Positions 15,950 through 25,008 of a stretch of DNA of 64,000 bases are shown here, in pieces (within the stretch, counting starts at the first letter, position 1; each line of letters begins with the position of its first letter). The position numbers were made by a program, and so were the translations under genes. The notes under the pieces are model-generated. The model was not told where the DNA came from. It did no database searches and was given only the letters and a program-made list of their open reading frames with translations. Location: the NCBI GenBank assembly GCA_023416695.1, contig JAEZGY010000055.1, forward strand, positions 1-64,000, written 5' to 3'. The DNA is from Bacillota bacterium. Its GTDB lineage: Bacteria; Bacillota; Clostridia; Lachnospirales; Lachnospiraceae.

Positions 15950-16957
15950 ATGTTTATTAAGTTTATGCCAAGTGAGTATGTGTTAAGGTATAAAAAAGGA
16001 AAGATTGTTAAGGAGGGTGCGGGAATATCATTTTTCTTTTATGCACCTACAACTTCCATCGTTGTGGTGCCTATTGCAAGTGCAGATGTGCCTTTTATGT
16101 TTGAGGAAGTTACCATGGACTATCAAACGGTAACCCTGCAGGGGCAATTAACATATAGAATATCCGATCATAAGAAAATAGCACAGATTTTAGATTATAC
16201 CTATGATATTAAAGCAAAAAAATATGTTAGTGATAACTCCCAGAAGATATCCCAACGATTGGTTAATATATTAAAAGTGCTAAGCAAAAAACATATAGAG
16301 CATATGTTAATTCAGGATGCCATAAGAGCTAGTGAAATTTTATCTCAAAGTATAAAAGATGAGTTACATAAAAATGATGAAATTAATAGTCTTGGGATTG
16401 AAATTATGGGTTTTTCCATTCTCGCTATTCTTCCTAATAAGGAAACAGCCCGTGCCTTAGAAGCTCAAGCAAGGGAAGAAATACTAAGAAAAGCGGATGA
16501 AGCCTTATATGAGAGAAGGAATGCATCCATTGAGCAGGAACGTAGGGTAAAAGAAAATGAACTGAATACAGAAATTGCAATTGAAGAAAAGAAAAAGCAG
16601 ATCAATGAAGCTCAATTAGAAGGAAAACGCCTTATTATGCAAAAAGAGAATCAGATTAAAGAAGAAGAGCTTAGCTATGAAACAGCACTGGAAGAGAAAA
16701 AGAAGCTGTTAGTTGAGTTAATGATAGAGAATACAAAAGCTCAGGCAGACGCAAAGGCTTACGAGCTTTCAACTATGATGAAAGCATTTGAAGGGAAAGA
16801 CCCTATTATCCTGCAATCCCTTGCAAATATGGGTATGCAGCCTGATAAACTTATCGCTATTGCATTTCAGGAGCTTGCCACTAGGGCTGATAAAATTGGC
16901 CAACTTAATATTTCTCCAGATCTTTTACAAGAACTTCTTAAGGGAAGTAATAATTAA
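15950..16957 (+). CDS. SPFH/band 7 family protein
   Basis: The 335-residue protein has an SPFH (stomatin/prohibitin/flotillin) domain at residues 1-165, with the typical VTMDYQTVTLQGQLTYRI strand block. A long Glu/Lys-rich coiled coil (about 165-270) follows, then a C-terminal region (LQSLANMGMQPDKLIAIAFQELA). No clear membrane span is present at the N-terminus, unlike classical flotillins. Proteins of this class form ring or cage oligomers on membranes. Its stop overlaps the start of the NAD-kinase-fold gene by one base, pointing to a coupled pair. AGGAGGGG precedes the ATG. Confidence 0.9.
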   Translation: MFIKFMPSEYVLRYKKGKIVKEGAGISFFFYAPTTSIVVVPIASADVPFMFEEVTMDYQTVTLQGQLTYRISDHKKIAQILDYTYDIKAKKYVSDNSQKISQRLVNILKVLSKKHIEHMLIQDAIRASEILSQSIKDELHKNDEINSLGIEIMGFSILAILPNKETARALEAQAREEILRKADEALYERRNASIEQERRVKENELNTEIAIEEKKKQINEAQLEGKRLIMQKENQIKEEELSYETALEEKKKLLVELMIENTKAQADAKAYELSTMMKAFEGKDPIILQSLANMGMQPDKLIAIAFQELATRADKIGQLNISPDLLQELLKGSNN

Positions 16958-17895
16958 TGGATAAATTAACGGATAAAAAAATAATATTAGTAACTAGAAA
17001 GACCAGACTTGAAAATCTTATTGTAAGATATAATACAATTCAACAAGCGAAATTCTTTATTGAACACTCAGGAAACGATTTTTCTGATTACCAAGAAGAG
17101 AATCAGCAGTATAAGGGTGTAATAAATAAGGTTGTTGGAATTCTTGAAGGCATAGGGAATCTTCATGTTATTGATAGAGAGTTTCTACCCAATTATCTGT
17201 TTGGGGTAAATGACATTGTTGTAGTAGTTGGACAGGATGGATTGGTTGCTAATACACTAAAATATCTTGAGAATCAACCACTGATTGGTGTAAATCCAGA
17301 TCCAATGCGATGGGATGGTGTTCTTCTTCCTTTTCTTCCAGAAGATCTACACAAAATAATTATGGAGGTAGTGAAAAAGCAGAGACGCTATGAGGAAATT
17401 ACATTAGCTCAGGTGGAATTAAATGATAGACAAAAATTATACGCTGTTAATGATTTTTTTATTGGGCAGAAAACGCATATATCAGCAAGATATACTATTC
17501 ATTATAGTGGAGAAAAGGAACAACAATCCTCTAGTGGAATCATTGTATCTACTGGTCTAGGTTCTACTGGTTGGTTTAAGAGTATTCTTGCAGGAGCATC
17601 AGGAGTTGCTAGTACTTGCTATAATAAGAGCATAGAATTAAAACCATATGAAAAATTTCATTGGAATTCAGATTTTTTGTACTATACTGTAAGAGAACCT
17701 TATCCAAGTAAATGGACCTCTGCTAGCCTAGTTTTTGGTAAGATAGACAGAAGACATACCTTTAAGGTCTTGTCTCAGATGCCAGAAGGTGGCGTAATTT
17801 TTAGTGATGGTGTAGAAAATGATTATTTGGAATTTAATTCAGGCATAGAAGCTACTGTAAAAGTTGCTGATAAAAAAGGATTGTTGGTTGTATAA
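16957..17895 (+). CDS. NAD-kinase-fold protein paired with the SPFH protein
   Basis: The 312-residue protein keeps the NAD kinase (NadK) block order: VVVVGQDGLVANT at residues 88-100 in place of the GGDGT phosphate loop, AVNDFFIG (163-170) in place of the NAD-binding ALND motif, and SSSGIIVSTGLGSTGW (191-206) in place of DGLIVSTPTGSTAY. The second Gly of GGDG is Gln, and the aspartate before the second motif is replaced. It may therefore be a divergent kinase or a nucleotide sensor, not the housekeeping NadK. Its ATG overlaps the SPFH stop (TAATG), so expression is coupled. Confidence 0.8.
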   Translation: MDKLTDKKIILVTRKTRLENLIVRYNTIQQAKFFIEHSGNDFSDYQEENQQYKGVINKVVGILEGIGNLHVIDREFLPNYLFGVNDIVVVVGQDGLVANTLKYLENQPLIGVNPDPMRWDGVLLPFLPEDLHKIIMEVVKKQRRYEEITLAQVELNDRQKLYAVNDFFIGQKTHISARYTIHYSGEKEQQSSSGIIVSTGLGSTGWFKSILAGASGVASTCYNKSIELKPYEKFHWNSDFLYYTVREPYPSKWTSASLVFGKIDRRHTFKVLSQMPEGGVIFSDGVENDYLEFNSGIEATVKVADKKGLLVV

Positions 17896-17973
17896 CAATA
17901 GTGATCTATTTTATACTTAGATAAAGTATATATTATTGAATATTTATATTTACAAATGATAGGAGGTTTTCTT

Positions 17974-19572
17974 TTGACTTTACACCTGATTTTTGCCGCT
18001 ATAATTATATTTGTATGCGTAATTTTTAATCGGATATCTAGGAAGATAGGTATTCCTGTGTTAATGGCGTTTATCGTTTTAGGAATGTTCTTTGGAAGCG
18101 ATGGAGTGTTAAAAATCCCATTTGAGAACTATGAATTTGCTGAGCAGATATGCTCCGTTGCTCTTATTTTTATTATGTTTTATGGTGGCTTCGGTACCAA
18201 ATGGAGTGAGGCAAAACAGATTGCAATAAAGGCAGCGTTACTTTCCTCTCTAGGAACCACCGTTACTGCAGGTTTAGTAGGACTGTTCTGTTTTTTTGTG
18301 TTAAGAATTGATGTACTAGAGAGTTTTCTCATCGGAGCTGTCATTAGTTCTACAGATGCAGCCTCTGTCTTTTCTATTTTGCGATCCAAGAGGTTGAATC
18401 TTAAGGAAAATACGGCATCTCTTCTAGAAGTAGAAAGTGGTAGTAATGACCCATTTTCCTATATGCTAACGGTAATCATATTATCACTTATGGGAGGAGA
18501 TACCTCCACCTCTAGCTTTGTCACCATGCTACTCATTCAGATAGTTTTGGGTGTTGGTTTTGGTATAGCATTTGCTTTACTTACAAAGGTAATCTTTAAG
18601 AAGTTTACTTTATCTGATGAAGGTTTCGATACGATTTTTATTCTAGGTATTGCACTAATTTCTTATGCAGCACCAACGTACTTTGGAGGAAATGGATATC
18701 TAAGCGTGTATATTACAGGAATTATTTTGGGTAATCTTCGTATCCCTAACAAACAAGCTTTGGTACATTTTTTTGATGGAATTACAGGACTGATGCAAAT
18801 GACATTATTCTTTTTACTTGGTCTTCTTGCATTTCCATCACAGCTTCCAGAAGTTGCCTTAGCTGCCCTTGGCATTGCGTTATTTTTAACCTTTGTGGCA
18901 AGACCCATTGCTGTATTTGCAATACTTTCACCATTTAAGTGTAGTGTTAGACAACAGTTACTAGTTTCCTGGGCTGGTATGCGTGGAGCAGCATCCATTG
19001 TATTTGCTATTATGGTAGTCATTAATCCTGCTATTATGGACAATGACATTTATCATATGGTATTCTTTATAGTTCTATTTTCCATTTTAGTTCAAGGTAC
19101 GCTAATCCCTTTTGTGGCAAGATTTCTCAAGATGACAGACAATGATTCTGACGTTATGAAAACCTTCAATGACTACATTGATGAGGAGCCAGTCCAATTT
19201 ATTCAGTTTACTTTGTCATCTACTCATGCCTGGGTCGGGAAGGCGGTTAGCGAGATACTACTTCCTCCAGATACCATTCTTATTCTATTGGTGAGAGGAA
19301 AAGAAAAGATTGTACCAAATGGAAATACCAGTTTGCAGACAGGAGACACCTTAATACTTAGCGGTTTGGCTACCTATAAGGTAGATGCCATTCATTTATA
19401 TGAAAAAAACATTGATAAAGGCGATGAATGGATAAATAAGAGAATCTCTGATGTATCTCGTGATGATGGATTAATCGTTATGATAAGAAGAGAGGGACAG
19501 GTGATTATTCCAAAAGGAACCACCATCATCTTAGAAAATGATGTCATTGTCATTAATTATGCTAATGCTTAA
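17974..19572 (+). CDS. Cation/proton antiporter, CvrA/NhaP2-like, with C-terminal RCK_C domains
   Basis: A CPA1-type antiporter of about 532 residues. The N-terminal ~390 residues have 12-13 membrane spans and the ion-binding block SSTDAASVFSILR (about residue 123), with ESGSNDPFSYM after it. Two C-terminal soluble segments (about 410-465 and 485-530; WVGKAVSEILLP and DEWINKRISDV starts) resemble TrkA-C/RCK_C ligand-sensing domains. K+/H+ or Na+/H+ exchange for pH or osmotic control is the family role. I chose the TTG start 7 nt after AGGAGG; an ATG six codons earlier overlaps that site. A terminator follows. Confidence 0.88.
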   Translation: MTLHLIFAAIIIFVCVIFNRISRKIGIPVLMAFIVLGMFFGSDGVLKIPFENYEFAEQICSVALIFIMFYGGFGTKWSEAKQIAIKAALLSSLGTTVTAGLVGLFCFFVLRIDVLESFLIGAVISSTDAASVFSILRSKRLNLKENTASLLEVESGSNDPFSYMLTVIILSLMGGDTSTSSFVTMLLIQIVLGVGFGIAFALLTKVIFKKFTLSDEGFDTIFILGIALISYAAPTYFGGNGYLSVYITGIILGNLRIPNKQALVHFFDGITGLMQMTLFFLLGLLAFPSQLPEVALAALGIALFLTFVARPIAVFAILSPFKCSVRQQLLVSWAGMRGAASIVFAIMVVINPAIMDNDIYHMVFFIVLFSILVQGTLIPFVARFLKMTDNDSDVMKTFNDYIDEEPVQFIQFTLSSTHAWVGKAVSEILLPPDTILILLVRGKEKIVPNGNTSLQTGDTLILSGLATYKVDAIHLYEKNIDKGDEWINKRISDVSRDDGLIVMIRREGQVIIPKGTTIILENDVIVINYANA

Positions 19573-19591
19573 TTTAATATAATAGTTTTAT

Positions 19592-19622
19592 ACTGGGGTA
19601 TCTGTTGATACCCCAGTTTTTT
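19592..19622 (+). terminator. Intrinsic terminator after the antiporter gene
   Basis: An 11-bp perfect stem (ACTGGGGTATC with GATACCCCAGT), a 4-nt loop and six T residues. Confidence 0.93.
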
Positions 19623-19660
19623 GATGTGCTTTAACATCATTTACAGCATACGTTTACAGG

Positions 19661-19693
19661 TGTCTTGTCAGACAAAGCAGAATATGATACTAT
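19661..19693 (+). promoter_or_regulatory. nadA promoter with a TGTCT-N4-AGACA operator candidate
   Basis: TTGTCA (19665-19670) and TACTAT (19688-19693) with a 17-bp spacer form a plausible promoter. The perfect inverted repeat TGTCT-N4-AGACA (19661-19674) covers the -35 hexamer. In Firmicutes the NAD repressor NiaR controls nad genes through short palindromes related to this one, so a NiaR site is a reasonable inference. I cannot score it against a matrix here. Confidence 0.45.
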
Positions 19694-19748
19694 TGGAATA
19701 ATTGTGGTAATAGCATAAATTATGGAAAATATGAATTGAGGGCTTAAG

Positions 19749-20672
19749 ATGAAGGATATCATAGAGGAAATAAGAGAATTACAACAACAGCGAGATGCTG
19801 TTATTATGGCACATTACTATGTGGAGAAGGAAGTTCAGGAGATTGCCACTTATGTAGGGGACTCCTATTTCTTAAGTAAGAAGGCAACGGAGATTGAAGC
19901 AAATACGATCGTTGTATGTGGTGTGTCCTTTATGGGGGAAAGCGCTAAGCTGTTAAACCCAAATAAGCTCGTTCTTTTACCAGATATGAGTGCAGATTGT
20001 CCAATGGCACATATGGTAGAAGTGGAGGAAGTTGAAAGGATGAGAGGACTCTATGCGGATTTAGCAGTGGTGTGTTATGTTAATTCTTCTGCAGTACTTA
20101 AAGCGGCCTCAGATGTTTGTGTCACCTCTGCCAATGCATTGGAGGTAGTAAGGGAACTGCCAAACCAACATATTTATTTTATTCCGGATGAACATCTCGG
20201 TCGTTTTATTGCAAAGATGCTTCCAGACAAACACTTTATTTATAACAATGGGTATTGTCCAGTACATAGAATGATTACGACAGATAGATTACATAAAATG
20301 AAATCAAACCATCCCAATGCAAAAATATTAGTACACCCAGAATGTACGGAGGATGTTTGTAATATGGCAGATTATGCTGGTAGTACAGCTGGTATAATTG
20401 AGTATGCAACGAACTCTTTAGATAAGGAGTTTATTATTGGAACAGAAGAGGGAGTAGCATATGAACTTAGGAAAAGGAACCCAGACAAGATATTTTATCT
20501 GCTTGAGAAGGTAATCTGTGCGGATATGAAAAAAATCACATTAGAAAAGGTAAGAGATTGTTTGCGTAATATATCTGGAGAAGTGGTATTAGATTCAGTA
20601 ATTGCTACAAGTTCTGTAAAATCCTTGAATAAAATGTTAGAGTTGGCTGCCCTAGGAAAGGAAAGGATGTGA
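19749..20672 (+). CDS. nadA: Quinolinate synthase
   Basis: NadA condenses iminoaspartate with dihydroxyacetone phosphate to quinolinate, using an oxygen-sensitive 4Fe-4S cluster. The three cluster cysteines are visible: C84 (SADCPMAHM), C170 (NNGYCPVHR) and C257 (KVICADMKK), at the spacing of the three-domain enzyme. The substrate-binding motifs AHYYVEKEVQ and HPECTEDVC are intact. Length, 307 residues, is normal. It is the first gene of a nadABC operon (4-bp gap to nadB). The ribosome site (GAGGG) is modest. The upstream promoter carries an operator-like palindrome. Confidence 0.96.
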   Translation: MKDIIEEIRELQQQRDAVIMAHYYVEKEVQEIATYVGDSYFLSKKATEIEANTIVVCGVSFMGESAKLLNPNKLVLLPDMSADCPMAHMVEVEEVERMRGLYADLAVVCYVNSSAVLKAASDVCVTSANALEVVRELPNQHIYFIPDEHLGRFIAKMLPDKHFIYNNGYCPVHRMITTDRLHKMKSNHPNAKILVHPECTEDVCNMADYAGSTAGIIEYATNSLDKEFIIGTEEGVAYELRKRNPDKIFYLLEKVICADMKKITLEKVRDCLRNISGEVVLDSVIATSSVKSLNKMLELAALGKERM

Positions 20673-20676
20673 TAGA

Positions 20677-22035
20677 ATGAAAGCAGATGTTATTATTGTT
20701 GGTAGTGGAGTATCCGGCTTATATACAGCCCTTAATCTACCAAAAAACTTAGATATCCTCATTATTACTAAGGATCATGTGGAAAAAAGCGACTCATTTT
20801 TGGCCCAAGGTGGAATTTGTGTACTAAAGGATGAGGAGGACTATGGTTCCTATTATGAAGATACCATGCGAGCTGGGAATTATGAGAATCGGCAGGAATC
20901 TGTAGATATTATGATTCGCTCTTCCCAATCGATTATCAAGGACTTAGTAGCAAGAGGAGTTGTTTTTGCACGGGAGAATGGTGAGTTTGCCTACACAAGG
21001 GAGGGGGCTCATACCACCAATCGCATTTTATTTCATCAAGACATCACGGGAAAAGAAATTACGAGTAAATTAATAGCCAACGTTAAGGCTTGTCCCAATA
21101 TTACGATTTATGAATATACACAGATGTTGGATATTGTGGAGGAGGATAATAGCTGCTATGGTGTGGTTTGCCGTACTGGGGAAGGAAGGATAATGACCAT
21201 TGCTGCTAAGGCAGTGGTATTAGCATGTGGGGGCATAGGTGGATTGTTTGTAGATTCCACCAACTATAGACATCTTACTGGAGATGCCATCGCAGTAGCC
21301 ATTAAACATAAGGTAGCACTAGAAAACCCTGATTACATACAGATTCACCCCACTACTCTTTATTCGAAAAAACCTGGACGAAGGTTTCTTATTTCTGAGT
21401 CAGTACGAGGGGAAGGGGCCGTATTATACAATGCAAAGGGCGAGAGATTCGTGGATGAGCTATTACCAAGGGATCTTTTAACAGCTCATATCTATGAACA
21501 AATGAAGTTAGAGGATAGCTCCTATGTCTGGTTATCCATGGTGGATTTACCTAGAGAGGTCATTATGAATCATTTTCCTCATATTTATGAGCACTGCTTA
21601 GAACAGGGCTTTGATGTATGCAAGGAATGGATTCCTATTGTTCCTGCCCAGCATTATTTTATGGGGGGAATCCATGTGGACAGCTTTAGTCATACTACAA
21701 TGAAGTATCTATATGCAGTAGGGGAAACCAGCTGTAATGGTGTTCATGGAGCGAATCGTTTAGCTAGTAATTCTCTTCTGGAAAGCTTAGTATTTGCAAG
21801 AAGAGCCGCTCAGGACATTCGTTTACACATAGGAGCAATAAGTCATAAGTCAGAAATCTGTAAGCAGCTTGACTTAACTAGTTACCTTGATCAGAAAGCT
21901 CTTCTTGAGAGCTACAAGAATAGTGTGCTAGAGGAAATACATAGAATGGAGGAAGTACATAATGGATGCAGTAACATTGAAGTTAAATGCGGAAAAGTGG
22001 ATTCGACTAGCATTGGAAGAAGATATAACAAGTGA
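20677..22035 (+). CDS. nadB: L-aspartate oxidase
   Basis: A flavoenzyme that oxidises aspartate to iminoaspartate, the NadA substrate; in anaerobes fumarate is the usual acceptor. The FAD-binding Rossmann motif GSGVSGLYTA is at the N-terminus, followed by DSFLAQGGI. The fumarate-reductase-like capping and active-site blocks (HTTNRILFHQD, IQIHPTTL, SESVRGEGA) and the C-terminal flavin block GANRLASNSLLE are present. At 452 residues it lacks most of the helical C-terminal domain of the ~530-residue enterobacterial enzyme. The last 25 codons overlap nadC in another frame, suggesting a recently extended end. Confidence 0.95.
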   Translation: MKADVIIVGSGVSGLYTALNLPKNLDILIITKDHVEKSDSFLAQGGICVLKDEEDYGSYYEDTMRAGNYENRQESVDIMIRSSQSIIKDLVARGVVFARENGEFAYTREGAHTTNRILFHQDITGKEITSKLIANVKACPNITIYEYTQMLDIVEEDNSCYGVVCRTGEGRIMTIAAKAVVLACGGIGGLFVDSTNYRHLTGDAIAVAIKHKVALENPDYIQIHPTTLYSKKPGRRFLISESVRGEGAVLYNAKGERFVDELLPRDLLTAHIYEQMKLEDSSYVWLSMVDLPREVIMNHFPHIYEHCLEQGFDVCKEWIPIVPAQHYFMGGIHVDSFSHTTMKYLYAVGETSCNGVHGANRLASNSLLESLVFARRAAQDIRLHIGAISHKSEICKQLDLTSYLDQKALLESYKNSVLEEIHRMEEVHNGCSNIEVKCGKVDSTSIGRRYNK

Positions 22036-22816
22036 GGATATTACCACAAACTCTGTTATGAAAGAGTACCAAAAGGGACGCGTGGAGTTAATTGTGAAAG
22101 AAGAGGGAATTATCTGTGGACTGGATGTATTTTCTAGAGTTTTTGAACTATTAGATAGTACCATTCATGTTAGTCTTCTATGTAAAGATGGAGCTAGAGT
22201 CGAGAAGGGGCAGAAGATTGCCGTCCTAGAGGGAGATATCAGGGCACTTTTATCTGGGGAACGTACAGCTCTTAATTTCCTTCAGCGTATGAGTGGAATT
22301 GCTACTTACACTAACCGAATCGCAAGGTTGCTTACCGGGACTAAAACCAAGCTATTAGATACAAGAAAAACCACACCTAATATGCGGCTATTTGAAAAAT
22401 ATGCAGTGAGAGTGGGAGGCGGCTATAACCATCGTTATAATTTGTCTGATGGAATCCTTCTTAAGGATAATCATATTGGTGCTGCTGGTGGGGTAAAGAA
22501 GGCAGTGACTATGGCAAAGGAGTATTCACCTTTTGTATGTAAGATTGAAGTTGAGGTAGAAACTCTGGATATGGTAAAAGAAGCCCTAGAGGCAGGAGCC
22601 GATATAATTATGCTAGATAACATGACCGTTGAAGTTATGAAGAAGGCAGTATACATCATAGATGGAAAAGCAGAGACAGAATGTTCTGGTAATGTTACTT
22701 TAAACAATGTACAACAGTATATAGACATAGGAGTAGATTATATCAGCAGTGGAGCATTAACCCACTCTGCGCCGATACTAGATTTATCGTTAAAGAATTT
22801 AACTCCAATTGATTAA
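21962..22816 (+). CDS. nadC: Nicotinate-nucleotide pyrophosphorylase (quinolinate phosphoribosyltransferase)
   Basis: NadC converts quinolinate and PRPP to nicotinate mononucleotide, completing de novo synthesis from NadA and NadB. Diagnostic blocks include ERTALNFLQRMSGIAT, LLDTRKTTPNMR, KYAVRVGGGYNHR, ILLKDNHI, VEVETL and IMLDNM. Length is the usual 284 residues. The GGAGG ribosome site and the start both lie inside the nadB coding sequence, so the two genes overlap by 74 bp. A terminator directly follows the stop. Confidence 0.96.
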   Translation: MDAVTLKLNAEKWIRLALEEDITSEDITTNSVMKEYQKGRVELIVKEEGIICGLDVFSRVFELLDSTIHVSLLCKDGARVEKGQKIAVLEGDIRALLSGERTALNFLQRMSGIATYTNRIARLLTGTKTKLLDTRKTTPNMRLFEKYAVRVGGGYNHRYNLSDGILLKDNHIGAAGGVKKAVTMAKEYSPFVCKIEVEVETLDMVKEALEAGADIIMLDNMTVEVMKKAVYIIDGKAETECSGNVTLNNVQQYIDIGVDYISSGALTHSAPILDLSLKNLTPID

Positions 22817-22828
22817 TGGAAGCTGAAG

Positions 22829-22861
22829 GCTGTCACACGAAATGAGTGTGGCAGCTTTTTT
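22829..22861 (+). terminator. Intrinsic terminator of the nadABC operon
   Basis: A 10-bp stem, GCTGTCACAC with GTGTGGCAGC (one T-G pair), 7-nt loop, followed by TTTTTT. Confidence 0.9.
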
Positions 22862-22990
22862 GCTGTATAGGAATCTCTAAGTGTCCCCATGAAAGACATC
22901 AAATAAGTAATAAAAACGGAATAAAATGAGCAACTTATCTCATTCTATGGAAGAAAAGAAATAATTATGACTAAAAATAGAAAAACCGTG

Positions 22991-23045
22991 TTGACATGTT
23001 TAAACAAGTATGATATAAATTAAATATCAACTTGTTTAAACATGT
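22991..23045 (+). promoter_or_regulatory. Trehalose operon promoter with two TreR operators
   Basis: TTGACA (22991-22996) and TATAAA (23014-23019) with a 17-bp spacer make a strong promoter. Operator 1 (ACATGTTTAAACAAGT, 22994-23009) fills the spacer. Operator 2 (ACTTGTTTAAACATGT, 23030-23045) is its exact reverse complement and lies downstream of the start point. The same core occurs once in front of the GntR regulator gene at 46977-46990. This arrangement fits repression by TreR with induction by trehalose-6-phosphate. Confidence 0.88.
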
Positions 23046-23072
23046 AAAGAAAATAATAATTAGGAGGATGTT

Positions 23073-24995
23073 ATGGGCAAATATTCACAAGAAGCAAAAG
23101 AACTTCTTACATTAGTCGGCGGCAAAGAAAATATTAGTGCCGTTTCTCACTGTATGACTCGTATGCGTTTTGCATTAATCGACCCTAAAAAAGCAGATAT
23201 AAAGAAGATTGAGGCTATGAGCATTGTAAAGGGAAGCTTTACTCAATCTGGACAGTTTCAAGTAATCATTGGTAACAATGTTTCTGATTTCTATAATGAT
23301 TTTATGGCAATCGGTGGTATTGAAGGCGTATCCAAAGATAAGGTAAAAGAGGCAGCGAAAAAGAATCAAAATCCATTCCAAAGAGTGGTAACTGCACTTG
23401 CAGAGATTTTTGCTCCACTTATTCCAGCAATTATCGTTGGTGGTTTGATCTTAGGTTTTAGAAATGTTATTGACAGTATCAAGATGTTTGAAGATGGAAC
23501 TAAGACATTAGTTGATATCAGCACTTTCTGGGCAGGTGTAGATAACTTCTTATGGTTACTTGGTGAAGCAATCTTCCACATGCTACCAGTTGGTATCTGT
23601 TGGTCTGTAACTAAGAAGATGAAAACTACTCAGATTCTTGGTATCATTCTTGGTTTAACATTAGTTTCTGGACAGTTATTAAATGCGTATGCAGTAGGTT
23701 CTACAGCTGCAGCAGACATTCCTGTTTGGGATTTCGGATTCTTTACTTTAAATAAAATTGGTTATCAAGCACAGGTAATCCCAGCAATCTTAGCTGCCTT
23801 TACCTTAGTATACTTGGAGAAATTCTTCCGTAAGATTACTCCACAGGCAATCTCAATGATTATTGTACCTTTCTTCAGTTTATTACTTTCCGTTATCGCT
23901 GCTCACGCAGTACTTGGACCAGTAGGCTGGAAGATCGGTGCGGTTATTTCAGACGTAGTTTATGCAGGAATCACTGGTTCCTTTAAAGTAGTATTTGCTG
24001 CTATCTTTGGTTTTGTTTATGCTCCACTTGTAATTACAGGTTTACATCACATGAGTAATGCAATCGATCTTCAGTTAATCGCAGATTACGGCGGCACTAT
24101 GCTTTGGCCAATGATCGCTTTATCTAACATTGCTCAAGGTTCTGCTGTATTAGCAATGATTATGCTTCAGAGAAGAAATGCAAAAGCTCAAGAAGTTAAC
24201 GTACCTGCAACTATTTCTTGTTACCTTGGTGTAACAGAACCAGCTTTATTTGGTGTTAACTTAAAATATAGTTTCCCATTCATCAGTGCATTAATTGGTT
24301 CTGCATGTGCAGCAGTATTCTCTGTGGCAACTGGAACTACAGCAAATGCAATCGGTGTTGGCGGTATTCCTGGAATCCTTTCCATTCAACCAAAATATAT
24401 GGGAACCTTTGCAATCTCTATGGTAATTGCTATCGCAGTACCTATGATTCTTACTTTTACATTAGGTAAAAAGAAGCTTGCAGCAATCGAAGCAGAAGAA
24501 CAAGCAGAAGTAGTTGAACCAGTAGCAATTTCAAACGAAGAAACAAACATGACTGCATTCTTAGATGGTCAGGTTATCACTTTAGAAGAAGTAAATGATG
24601 GTGTATTTTCCGCGGGAACATTAGGAGAAGGTCTTGCGATCAATCCTGAAAATAATATTGTATACGCACCAGTATCCGGTAGAATTTCTACACTAGTTGA
24701 CGATTCCAAGCATGCTTGTGGTATCGTAACTGATAAGGGAATGGAAATCCTAATCCACGTTGGTTTAGATACTGTTAATATGCAAGGAAATGGTTTTGAA
24801 TATTTAGTACAACAAGATCAATTCGTAACAAGAGGAACACCACTGATCCGTTTTGATCGTGATAAAATTAAAAAAGCTGGTTACAGAGACACTACAATCT
24901 TAGTTGTTACTGAGCCAGGTAAAGCAGGAAATATTGAGTTTAAGACAGGAATGAAGGCGGTTTCTAACGAAACTACAATTGTGACCTTCCAATAG
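23073..24995 (+). CDS. treP: Trehalose-specific PTS permease, EIIBCA
   Basis: A complete three-domain phosphotransferase permease of 640 residues. The EIIB domain (1-80) carries phosphocysteine C27 in AVSHCMTRMR. The EIIC membrane domain (about 105-470) has the family's GITGSF and TEPALFGVN blocks. A C-terminal EIIA domain (about 500-640) carries the active His H562 in EILIHVGLDT. It imports trehalose as trehalose-6-phosphate. Specificity is inferred from the adjoining phosphotrehalase and TreR-type operators. Fused EIIA is a common Firmicute variant. AGGAGG precedes the ATG. Confidence 0.92.
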   Translation: MGKYSQEAKELLTLVGGKENISAVSHCMTRMRFALIDPKKADIKKIEAMSIVKGSFTQSGQFQVIIGNNVSDFYNDFMAIGGIEGVSKDKVKEAAKKNQNPFQRVVTALAEIFAPLIPAIIVGGLILGFRNVIDSIKMFEDGTKTLVDISTFWAGVDNFLWLLGEAIFHMLPVGICWSVTKKMKTTQILGIILGLTLVSGQLLNAYAVGSTAAADIPVWDFGFFTLNKIGYQAQVIPAILAAFTLVYLEKFFRKITPQAISMIIVPFFSLLLSVIAAHAVLGPVGWKIGAVISDVVYAGITGSFKVVFAAIFGFVYAPLVITGLHHMSNAIDLQLIADYGGTMLWPMIALSNIAQGSAVLAMIMLQRRNAKAQEVNVPATISCYLGVTEPALFGVNLKYSFPFISALIGSACAAVFSVATGTTANAIGVGGIPGILSIQPKYMGTFAISMVIAIAVPMILTFTLGKKKLAAIEAEEQAEVVEPVAISNEETNMTAFLDGQVITLEEVNDGVFSAGTLGEGLAINPENNIVYAPVSGRISTLVDDSKHACGIVTDKGMEILIHVGLDTVNMQGNGFEYLVQQDQFVTRGTPLIRFDRDKIKKAGYRDTTILVVTEPGKAGNIEFKTGMKAVSNETTIVTFQ

Positions 24996-25008
24996 ACAGG
25001 AGTTTGGC

